From an uncultured Bacteroidota bacterium (GTDB lineage Bacteria > Bacteroidota > Bacteroidia > Flavobacteriales > Flavobacteriaceae): a DNA stretch of 32,325 nt. Of this stretch, positions 8,189-15,295 are shown piece after piece. A model generated the notes under the pieces. That model was not told the DNA's origin. It made no database searches and saw only the letters and a list, made by a program, of their open reading frames with translations. The position numbers and the translations under genes were made by a program. The stretch lies in contig CACLAD010000014.1 in assembly GCA_902604715.1 (NCBI GenBank), positions 1-32,325 of the forward strand. The letters run 5' to 3'. The stretch's first letter is position 1; every line of letters begins with the position of its first letter.

Positions 8189-11100
8189 ATGAAAAAATAT
8201 ATTACACTATTAATTTTTAGCCTGCTGACTTTTACAGGTCTATCCCAAGACAATGGAATAACCTATCAGGCTGTAATTTACAATCCAAATGGGCAATCAT
8301 TACCTGGTGAAGACGATACACACAGTCCACTTGTAGAGACTGACATTTGCCTAAAGTTTTCAATAATGGGCAACGGACTTGAATATGAAGAAACAGTTCA
8401 AACAACAACTGACAAATTTGGAATGGTAAATTTAAAAATTGGTACAAATACCCAAACCGGGGGTTCTGCCGGTTCTTTACAAGACATAGATTGGGATAGT
8501 GGCCAGAAATCAATGAGAGTTGAACTAAATGCAATTGGTAATTGCAATAGCTTTGTTCAAATTAGCTATCAAACTTTTAGTTATGTCCCTTTTGCGTATT
8601 ATGCAATAAATGAAGGAAATACAACTGATATTTCAGCATTAGAAGAGGCATTAGCTGAAAATACAGCTGCAGATGCAGAAGAGTCTGCTGCTGGTGATGC
8701 CGCCGATCAGGCGCTACAAGAAGCAATTGATGCAAATGCTGCTGCAGATGCTGAAGAATCAGAGGCAGGTGCTGCTGCACTTCAAGCTGCCATAGATGCA
8801 AACGCTGCTGCTGATGCAGAGGAATCAGCAGCAGGTACCGCAGCTGATTTAGCAATACAAGCTATAGTTGAGGGTGCAATTCTTGAGGCAACAGCTGCAA
8901 TAACTGCTAACACTGTAGCTATTGCAACAACACAGGCTGATGTTGATCAAAACGAAGCTGATAGTGATGCAGCTGATGCGGCTATACAAGCAATAATCGA
9001 TGCGGCCATTACTGAGGCAACAGCTGCAATAATTGCCAACACTGTAGCTATTGCAACAACACAGGCTGATGTTGATCAAAATGAAGCTGATGGTGACGCG
9101 GCAGATGCTGCACTTCAAGCTGCAATTGATGCTAACGCTGCTGCAGATGCAGAAGAATCTGCTGCAGGAGATGCTGCAGATGCTGCACTTCAAGCTGCTA
9201 TAGATGCTGTTGAGGATGCCGCAGTAACGCAATTAAGCGAACTATCTGATGTTTTAGTAGAAAATAATTCTTTGTTTGTTGGTAATGATCCATCAGCTAC
9301 AACTAATACAGCACAGGCAAACGTTAGCTTAGGTTTAACAGCTTTAGACGAAATTACGTCAGGTGACAGAAATACTGCTGTTGGACACAATGCATTAACT
9401 GAAGCCAAGGCTGGAATTAATAATGTTGCAATGGGTTATAATACACTTAATAATGTCACTTCAGGAAATTATAACGTTGGTATAGGAAATTCTGCTGGTT
9501 CAAATGTAGTCGGTGGGTCTGGCAATGTTTTTATTGGAAATAATGCAAACACTGGAAGTAATCAGGCTGGTCCAGCAAACAGAATTGCAATTGGTTCTGC
9601 TGCAAACGTTACTCAAAATAATACTGCAGTAATTGGTAATGATCTTGTAACAAGTGTTTACATGAATGAAGAAGGTCAGGCAATGGTTTATGCAAAGGGA
9701 ATTACATTTGGTGATGATACATCAATGGAAACTGCGGCTGCTTCAGCTGCTGATACTCAAGCCGCTGATCAAGCTCTTCAAGATGCAATTGATGCCAATG
9801 CTGCTGCTGATGCGGAAGAATCTGCTGCTGGAGATGCTGCAGATGCTGTACTTCAAGCTGCAATTGATGCTAACGCTGCTGCCGATGCAGAAGAATCTAC
9901 TGCCGGAGATGCTGCAGATGCTGCACTTCAAGATGCAATTGACGCTAATGCTGCTGCTGATGCAGTTGAATCTGCAGATGGAGATGCTGCTGATCAAGCA
10001 ATTGTGGATTCCCTAGATAATTTAGATCTTTCCGTTGCTGGGGACAATGGTGTATTTAATGTCGATGTTTATTCTGGAGATAATTCACCTGAAGAAACTT
10101 TATTAATCATTGGAACTAACAATGAAGTTGAAACAGACGGTTCAACTGATAATCAAATTCAAATAGGTTTACCTGATAATGTAGTAATAACTGGAAACCT
10201 GACGGTTGGTGGTGAAATTAGTTCACCAACAATTGATGACTTACTATCTACAATTTCTGAATTAAGTGAGCAAGTTAGTGCTTTAAGCGAACAGGTTTCA
10301 ACCCTTGAACAATTACATGTTCCTGTAATCTCTGCAAGTGCTGGTTTATCATATAGTTTCAATTTATCGACATTTGATTATTTATGTCCAAATCCGGATG
10401 AAACTTCATTTATTAATGCGGTCATTGCCATGGTAGAGTCACCATCAGCGACAGATTTAGACGATGGAGATTTGACTGGAACTATTGAAACTGAAACTGA
10501 TATTACCAATTTTGCACCTGGTTCCTACACTATATCTTACAATGTTACAGATTCTGATGGAAATGCTGCAGAGGAATTAGTTCAATCTATTGAAATAACC
10601 GATGATGTAGCCCCAGTAATTACAATTAGTGATAATGCTATTACATCTTTAGCGGTTGGTGGTGATTTTGAAGTTGCCGATGCTAGTGCTAATGATTGTG
10701 TTGACGGTGAAGTGGAATTATCTGTTACTAGTGATGTTGATACAAATACTGCCGGATCATATACTGTTACATATCAAGCAACTGATAGCTCAGGAAATAT
10801 CTCGATTGAGTCATATGGCGTTACTGTTACAGCAACTGTTTTAGTTTCAGAATCATATGCAATAAATTCAATGGATCCAAGCGTGTTTACAGATCCATTT
10901 TGGACTTTCAACGAGGGCCCTGGATGTGATCCTGATGAATTCTATTATTGTATGTTTATGGGTAATGATCATGTTGAGGTAACTATTCCATCAGATGCAT
11001 ACACTGCAACTCCATCAAGTATTGAAGTTTCGGTTACATTTGATTACTTGGATTGGTATTATGATTTAGACACTGGAGATTTGGGTCCATCAATGTATCT

Positions 11101-11311
11101 TTCTATTAATGGTCAAGAAAAAGAATTAGCATATAGTGGTATAGAATATTATTGTGAAGGTGCCCCAGGAGCTTGGCTGACTGTAACCTATGAATTAGAA
11201 GTCGATCAGGCTAGTTGGTCTAATTCAAACAAACTATACATATGGAATAGTTGTTTTGTTTTGGCACCAAATGCTGATGGAAATTATATAGAATTGACGT
11301 TTAACTACTAA
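8189..11311 (+). CDS. Large modular surface fibre/adhesin with Ala-rich repeats
   Basis: The 1040-residue protein has a signal peptide (1-20), then modules in this order. Residues 23-140: a Bacteroidota N-terminal domain (GITYQAVIYNPNGQ ... FGMVNLKIG ... FSYVPFAYYA), recurrent before collagen-like or coiled-coil regions. About 149-344: alanine-rich repeats around LQAAIDANAAADAEESAAG. 345-512: YadA-head/tail-fibre-like repeats (NTAVGHNAL, NNVAMGYNTL, NYNVGIGNSAG, GNVFIGNNA). 514-606: a second alanine-rich block. 607-680: a beta segment with VITGNLTVGG. 681-710: a short heptad coiled coil (LSEQVSALSEQVSTLEQL). 711-887: two DUF5011/Ig-like domains (ATDLDDGDLTG, APGSYTISYNVTDSDGN, VTYQATDSSGN). 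888-1040: a cysteine-containing beta domain. The pattern suggests a trimeric stalk-and-head adhesin. No T9SS sorting domain is evident at its C-terminus. It sits in an operon with a T9SS cargo and a barrel protein. Confidence 0.85.
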   Translation: MKKYITLLIFSLLTFTGLSQDNGITYQAVIYNPNGQSLPGEDDTHSPLVETDICLKFSIMGNGLEYEETVQTTTDKFGMVNLKIGTNTQTGGSAGSLQDIDWDSGQKSMRVELNAIGNCNSFVQISYQTFSYVPFAYYAINEGNTTDISALEEALAENTAADAEESAAGDAADQALQEAIDANAAADAEESEAGAAALQAAIDANAAADAEESAAGTAADLAIQAIVEGAILEATAAITANTVAIATTQADVDQNEADSDAADAAIQAIIDAAITEATAAIIANTVAIATTQADVDQNEADGDAADAALQAAIDANAAADAEESAAGDAADAALQAAIDAVEDAAVTQLSELSDVLVENNSLFVGNDPSATTNTAQANVSLGLTALDEITSGDRNTAVGHNALTEAKAGINNVAMGYNTLNNVTSGNYNVGIGNSAGSNVVGGSGNVFIGNNANTGSNQAGPANRIAIGSAANVTQNNTAVIGNDLVTSVYMNEEGQAMVYAKGITFGDDTSMETAAASAADTQAADQALQDAIDANAAADAEESAAGDAADAVLQAAIDANAAADAEESTAGDAADAALQDAIDANAAADAVESADGDAADQAIVDSLDNLDLSVAGDNGVFNVDVYSGDNSPEETLLIIGTNNEVETDGSTDNQIQIGLPDNVVITGNLTVGGEISSPTIDDLLSTISELSEQVSALSEQVSTLEQLHVPVISASAGLSYSFNLSTFDYLCPNPDETSFINAVIAMVESPSATDLDDGDLTGTIETETDITNFAPGSYTISYNVTDSDGNAAEELVQSIEITDDVAPVITISDNAITSLAVGGDFEVADASANDCVDGEVELSVTSDVDTNTAGSYTVTYQATDSSGNISIESYGVTVTATVLVSESYAINSMDPSVFTDPFWTFNEGPGCDPDEFYYCMFMGNDHVEVTIPSDAYTATPSSIEVSVTFDYLDWYYDLDTGDLGPSMYLSINGQEKELAYSGIEYYCEGAPGAWLTVTYELEVDQASWSNSNKLYIWNSCFVLAPNADGNYIELTFNY
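8633..9219 (+). repeat. Coding repeats, first Ala-rich block (75-bp and 129-bp units)
   Basis: Four copies of the AADAEES motif occur here. The full 25-residue unit (75 bp, LQAAIDANAAADAEESAAG plus DAADAA) is interleaved with a 43-residue unit (129 bp) beginning EATAAI at 8885 and 9014. The copies differ at many third positions, so they are not recent duplications, but they could still recombine. Confidence 0.85.
9727..10007 (+). repeat. Coding repeats, second Ala-rich block (75-bp units)
   Basis: Three consecutive 75-bp units carry AADAEES, AADAEES and AADAVES. The second unit here is nearly the same at DNA level as the unit starting near 9114 in the first block, so the two blocks flanking the head domain share an origin. 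Confidence 0.85.
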
Positions 11312-11321
11312 AAATAAAAAA

Positions 11322-11642
11322 ATGAAAAAAACAGTTTTTACACTAATATTTTTATTTTCAATCTTTACTGGATTTTCACAAACCAATGAAGAAATAAATA
11401 ATTTCAAAGAAAATAACAATAATTTATTAAATGAACTAAATGTAGAAAATGATCAGCTTAATGATATTATAGCTTTAACGCTAAAATATAATGAAAGAAA
11501 GCAATCATTAGAATCAAATGGTGCTGATGGTAAATTTATCCAAAAAAACATGAAAGGTTTTGAAATCAGACTAAAATCAATTCTTAACACTGAACAGTAC
11601 AGAAAATATAACGGATTGAAGGATAAGTTTGAGTTTAATTAA
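11322..11642 (+). CDS. Small secreted helical protein, function unknown
   Basis: The 106-residue protein starts 10 bases after the fibre stop and has a signal peptide (MKKTVFTLIFLFSIFTGFSQ). The mature part is Asn/Glu/Lys-rich helix (NNNNLLNELNVENDQLNDII) and ends in LKSILNTEQYRKYNGLKDKF, resembling the 'LT..Q...Y' ends of Spy-like periplasmic proteins. It aligns with the equal-length protein at 6333-6653. As last gene of the fibre operon, followed by a strong hairpin, it may be a periplasmic chaperone or accessory for fibre export; that role is inferred from position only. Confidence 0.75.
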   Translation: MKKTVFTLIFLFSIFTGFSQTNEEINNFKENNNNLLNELNVENDQLNDIIALTLKYNERKQSLESNGADGKFIQKNMKGFEIRLKSILNTEQYRKYNGLKDKFEFN

Positions 11643-11661
11643 AGATTATATTTAGATAATC

Positions 11662-11705
11662 AATAGTAATGGTGAATCTGCAATGGTAGATTCACCATTA
11701 CTATT
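11662..11705 (+). terminator. Perfect 18-bp hairpin terminator of the fibre operon
   Basis: AATAGTAATGGTGAATCT and its exact reverse complement are separated by an 8-base loop, 19 bases after the stop of the last gene. A T-rich stretch (TTTTGTGCTTTT) follows. Stem length and position suit a strong intrinsic terminator; the symmetric stem could also act on the opposite strand. Confidence 0.8.
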
Positions 11706-11720
11706 TTGTGCTTTTCTGAA

Positions 11721-11756
11721 ATAAAAAATATTAACAATAAAATGTTAATTTTTTAT
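11721..11756. terminator. AT-rich inverted repeat with A and T tracts
   Basis: TTAACA (11731-11736) and TGTTAA (11743-11748) pair around a 6-base loop. They are flanked by an A-run on the left and TTTTTTAT on the right that extend the stem imperfectly. This is the form of a bidirectional terminator, second of three hairpins in this convergent spacer. Confidence 0.4.
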
Positions 11757-11763
11757 TGACAAG

Positions 11764-11830
11764 CTATGTTTTTTGATCTTGAATATGATATAATTTTAAT
11801 AATTAATGATATTCAAGATCATCAACATAG
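11764..11830. repeat. Long imperfect inverted repeat in convergent spacer
   Basis: The arm at 11764-11786 pairs with 11809-11830: 13 bp are perfect (TGATCTTGAATAT / ATATTCAAGATCA), then a short mismatch, then CTATGTT / AACATAG. The 22-base loop is AT-rich. It could end transcription of the minus-strand glucosaminidase gene, or be a remnant of an element. In 11831-11907 I see nothing. Confidence 0.5.
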
Positions 11831-11907
11831 TTTTGGTTCAGGCTATAATCAAACAATCCTCACTGGTCCACTACATTGATTACACCAAAACGTTGATGAC
11901 TTGAGTA

Positions 11908-12669
11908 TTATTTTTTTATCATTAATGTTTGACCAACCTCTAGATTCTCGCCCTTTAAATTATTAAGTTTTATTATTGCCCTAATTGGCATGTTGAATTT
12001 TTTAGAAATAGAATATAACGTGTCTCCCTTTCTAACCTTGTAAGATTTATTTTTTTTCTTGAGAACAATATTATCATATTTATAAAGTTCATATCTCTCA
12101 ACTAAATCAATTAATTTTTGAGGATATTTTGGATCCGTGGCATATCCTGCTTTTTTAAGACCTCTTGCCCATTGCTTGTAATTGTCTTTTTTTAAATCAA
12201 ATAAAAAAGAATATCTTCCTCTGTTAGACAGAAAGAGTGAATGATCTCTGTAAGAATACTCTGGGTTATCATATTTTCTAAAACACTCTTGTTCTTCGTC
12301 ATCATCATGAAAGATTTTTTTGCCATTCCAATCATGACACTTAATCCCAAAGTGATTATTAGCCTCAACTGCTAGCCTTCCTTTACCTGCTCCAGATTCT
12401 AAAATTCCTTGAGCTAAAGTGATACTTGCTGGAATACCAAACTGAATCATTTCATCCATAGCAATATCCGAGTAATATTTAACATAATCCTCAGTGTTTA
12501 AAATTTTGGGGACTCTTACAATTTTTTTTGATTTTTTCTTTTTTAGCTTTTCTTTTTTGGCTTTGACCTCTTTTTTGGGTTCTTCTGATTTGTTGTTGTA
12601 GATGATTCTCTTAGTTCCACAACTAAAGGTTAGAAACAAAATGGCTAAGATTAAAGAGACTTTTTTCAT
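11908..12669 (-). CDS. Glucosaminidase (GH73) lipoprotein with LysM domain
   Basis: This is a peptidoglycan hydrolase that cuts beta-N-acetylglucosaminyl bonds in the cell wall. From the ATG at 12669 the product is 253 residues: lipoprotein signal with lipid Cys17 (LTFSC), a Lys/Glu-rich linker (30-52), a GH73/FlgJ-Bax-type catalytic domain (about 58-200) with PASITLAQGILESGAGKGRLA containing the likely catalytic Glu91 and NNHFGIKC, and one LysM peptidoglycan-binding domain at 210-251 (YKVRKGDTLYSISKKFNMP). A longer TTG start at 12681 is less likely because the lipoprotein signal begins at the ATG. TATCTTTA on this strand (12685-12692) is a 7-of-8 -7 box. Confidence 0.92.
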   Translation of the reverse strand: MKKVSLILAILFLTFSCGTKRIIYNNKSEEPKKEVKAKKEKLKKKKSKKIVRVPKILNTEDYVKYYSDIAMDEMIQFGIPASITLAQGILESGAGKGRLAVEANNHFGIKCHDWNGKKIFHDDDEEQECFRKYDNPEYSYRDHSLFLSNRGRYSFLFDLKKDNYKQWARGLKKAGYATDPKYPQKLIDLVERYELYKYDNIVLKKKNKSYKVRKGDTLYSISKKFNMPIRAIIKLNNLKGENLEVGQTLMIKK

Positions 12670-12715
12670 TTTAATAACCAATTGTAAAGATAATCGAAAT
12701 TATTGTGTTTTAATT

Positions 12716-12723
12716 TATCTTTG
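12716..12723 (+). promoter_or_regulatory. Putative -7 box (TATCTTTG) for hutU
   Basis: Exact TAnnTTTG match 42 bases before the hutU ATG, in the divergent spacer with the glucosaminidase gene. No good -33 partner is visible. Confidence 0.45.
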
Positions 12724-12765
12724 GTATTACAATTGTTTGTTATTAATGCATAACCGATATTTTAA

Positions 12766-14748
12766 ATGAACTTTAAAAAACAAATCTTATCAGGTATTCC
12801 CGTAGAACTTCCCGTTAAAAAGGAGTATGACAAAAGTGTAAATCATGCTCCTGTAAGAGAAAGTGTTCTTACGTCTGAAGAAAAAAAGCTTGCTCTAAGA
12901 AATGCACTTAGATACTTTGATAAAAAATTTCATCAAGAATTGATACCTGAATTTAAATCTGAATTAGAAAAGTATGGTAGAATTTACATGTACCGATTCA
13001 GACCTAACTATGAAATGTATGCTCGACCAATTGACGATTATCCTCACAAATCAAAAGAAGCAGCTGCTATTATGTTAATGATTCAAAATAATCTTGACAA
13101 AAGAGTGGCACAGCACCCACACGAACTTATTACCTACGGTGGAAACGGAGCAGTATTTCAGAATTGGGCTCAATATTTATTAACCATGAAGTATCTAGCA
13201 GAGATGACTGATGATCAAACACTTGCTATGTACTCAGGTCACCCTATGGGATTATTTCCTTCGAATATCAATGCTCCCCGAGTCGTTGTGACAAACGGTA
13301 TGGTAATTCCGAATTACTCAAAAAAATTAGACCTTGAAAAATTCAATGCATTAGGAGTTAGTCAATATGGTCAAATGACCGCGGGAAGCTACATGTATAT
13401 TGGACCTCAAGGCATTGTTCACGGAACTACAATCACGGTTCTCAACGCATTTAGAAAAATAAAAAAAGAGCCTAAAGGAAAAATATTTGTGACATCAGGT
13501 TTAGGTGGTATGAGTGGAGCTCAACCAAAGGCTGGAAATATTTCTGAATGCATCACAGTTTGTGCAGAAGTTAATAGAAAAGCTATCGAAACGAGACATT
13601 TACAAAATTGGGTAGATGAAATCATAAACGATACCTCAGAATTAGTTGAAAGAGTAAAAACCGCACAAGAAAATAAGGAGATAGTTTCGATTGCATATCA
13701 TGGTAATATTGTTGATGTTTGGGAATCATTCTATGAGAACAATATTATGGTTGACATTGGCAGTGATCAAACATCCCTTCATAATCCGTGGTCTGGAGGC
13801 TATTATCCTATTGGTTATACTTTTGAAGAAGCTAATAAATTGATATATGAAAATCCAGAAAAATTCAAAAATGAAGTCAAATCAACACTAAAAAAACACG
13901 TTGAAATTATAAATAAACATGTCAAAAAAGGAACTTATTTCTTTGATTACGGAAACGCATTTTTACTTGAAGCATCTAAAGCTGATGCAGATATCGTCAA
14001 AGAAGATGGTAGCTTTAAATATCCTAGCTATGTTCAGGACATTATGGGGCCGATGTGTTTTGATTATGGTTTTGGACCGTTTAGATGGGTGTGCTCGTCA
14101 GGAAAACAAGAAGATTTAGATATAACTGACTCAATTGCATGTGAAGTGTTAGAAAAATTATTAATAAATGCACATGATGATACTAGACAACAAATGAAGG
14201 ATAACATTCAGTGGATTAAAGCAGCAAAAGAAAATGATTTAGTTGTAGGTTCGAAAGCAAGAATCCTTTACGCTGATTCAAACGGAAGAATTGAAATTGC
14301 TAAAGCATTTAATAGGGCCATCAAAGAAGAAAAAATTGGCCCGGTTATATTAGGAAGAGATCACCATGATGTTTCAGGAACAGATTCTCCGTACAGAGAA
14401 ACTTCAAATATTTATGATGGTTCACAGTTTACAGCTGACATGGCAATTCAAAATGTTATTGGAGATAGCTTTAGGGGCGCTACTTGGATTAGCATACACA
14501 ATGGTGGTGGTGTTGGTTGGGGAGAAGTAATTAACGGTGGCTTTGGCATGCTAATTGACGGCTCTAAAAAAAGTGAAAACAATATTAAATCAATGTTATT
14601 TTGGGATGTAAATAATGGTATTGCGAGAAGAAATTGGGCTAGAAATACTGGAGCTATTGATCAAATTTCTAGAGCAATGAAAAAAAATCCAAAACTTAAA
14701 GTAACTTTACCTAACTTAGTGAATGATAACTTATTAAAGAATTTATAG
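12766..14748 (+). CDS. hutU: Urocanate hydratase
   Basis: Urocanase turns urocanate into imidazolonepropionate, the second step of histidine breakdown, using tightly bound NAD+. At 660 residues it is the long form found in Bacteroidota (about 100 residues longer than Pseudomonas HutU). Family segments are clear: ITYGGNGAVFQNWAQY, SGHPMGLFPS, TAGSYMYIGPQGIVHGT, TSGLGGMSGAQPKAG (NAD-binding), DQTSLHNPWSGGYYP and GPFRWVCSSGKQEDL with the conserved Cys443, and the C-terminal NGGGVGWGEVINGGFG. No hutH, hutI or hutG lies in the window. A small lipoprotein gene follows by one base. Confidence 0.96.
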   Translation: MNFKKQILSGIPVELPVKKEYDKSVNHAPVRESVLTSEEKKLALRNALRYFDKKFHQELIPEFKSELEKYGRIYMYRFRPNYEMYARPIDDYPHKSKEAAAIMLMIQNNLDKRVAQHPHELITYGGNGAVFQNWAQYLLTMKYLAEMTDDQTLAMYSGHPMGLFPSNINAPRVVVTNGMVIPNYSKKLDLEKFNALGVSQYGQMTAGSYMYIGPQGIVHGTTITVLNAFRKIKKEPKGKIFVTSGLGGMSGAQPKAGNISECITVCAEVNRKAIETRHLQNWVDEIINDTSELVERVKTAQENKEIVSIAYHGNIVDVWESFYENNIMVDIGSDQTSLHNPWSGGYYPIGYTFEEANKLIYENPEKFKNEVKSTLKKHVEIINKHVKKGTYFFDYGNAFLLEASKADADIVKEDGSFKYPSYVQDIMGPMCFDYGFGPFRWVCSSGKQEDLDITDSIACEVLEKLLINAHDDTRQQMKDNIQWIKAAKENDLVVGSKARILYADSNGRIEIAKAFNRAIKEEKIGPVILGRDHHDVSGTDSPYRETSNIYDGSQFTADMAIQNVIGDSFRGATWISIHNGGGVGWGEVINGGFGMLIDGSKKSENNIKSMLFWDVNNGIARRNWARNTGAIDQISRAMKKNPKLKVTLPNLVNDNLLKNL

Positions 14749-14749
14749 T

Positions 14750-15295
14750 ATGAAGAAGTTTACAATTTTAATTTTATTTATTTCAATTTTCTTGTCATGT
14801 GATTCGATAAGAGTTAGTGCTGATTACAATAAGGATATTGATTTCTCAAATCTTAAGACTTACGCTTTTTCAAAGCAGGGAGTTGACAAGGTAAAAATTA
14901 ATGATATTGACAAAAAAAGAATATTAAAGGCAATTGATGTTGAATTATATAATAAAGGATTCAGAAAAAGTTCAATTGAACCAGACTTCGTCATAAACTT
15001 TTTTACAAAAACAAATCAAAAAGTTAATTATTACCCATCAACCAATTATTATGGTTCAATGGTCCAGAGCCCGTATGCTGGAATAGGACACTATGCTGGT
15101 AGTTGGTACTTAAATTCCTTTAAGTACAACGAAGGGGTTCTATTTATTGATATAGTTGATAATAAAAAAAATGAATTAGTATGGCAAGGGATAGGTAAGG
15201 GCTATATTTATAATGATCTACCTGAAAAAAAGAGTGAAAAAATTAGTGAAATGGTAAGCAAAATTCTACTTCAGTTCCCGCCGTCTAAAAACTAA
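14750..15295 (+). CDS. DUF4136-like lipoprotein
   Basis: The 181-residue protein has a lipoprotein signal (MKKFTILILFISIFLSC, lipid Cys17). The mature part matches the DUF4136 pattern: VSADYNKDIDFSNLKTYAF near the N-terminus, DFVINFF in the middle, GVLFIDIVDNKKNELVWQGIG and IYNDLPEKKSEKISEMVSKIL at the end. Such proteins are envelope lipoproteins of unknown function. The ATG is 1 base after the hutU stop, so they are probably cotranscribed, though no functional link to histidine use is known. The stop overlaps the stop of the convergent permease gene by 4 bases. Confidence 0.85.
   Translation: MKKFTILILFISIFLSCDSIRVSADYNKDIDFSNLKTYAFSKQGVDKVKINDIDKKRILKAIDVELYNKGFRKSSIEPDFVINFFTKTNQKVNYYPSTNYYGSMVQSPYAGIGHYAGSWYLNSFKYNEGVLFIDIVDNKKNELVWQGIGKGYIYNDLPEKKSEKISEMVSKILLQFPPSKN

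Noticed and set aside
8849-9997. Several Cys/Ser- or Leu/Gln-rich open frames in the fibre repeats on both strands
   Set aside because: They are shadows of the alanine-rich repeat in other frames; their composition mirrors GCT/GCA codons read out of frame.
8633-10007. Regular DNA repeats as a possible CRISPR array
   Set aside because: Repeats are contiguous coding units without unique spacers, in frame within one protein.
11806-11904. Small ATG-TGA frame of 32 codons in the convergent spacer
   Set aside because: It starts inside the arm of an inverted repeat, has no signal or motif, and is short enough to be chance.
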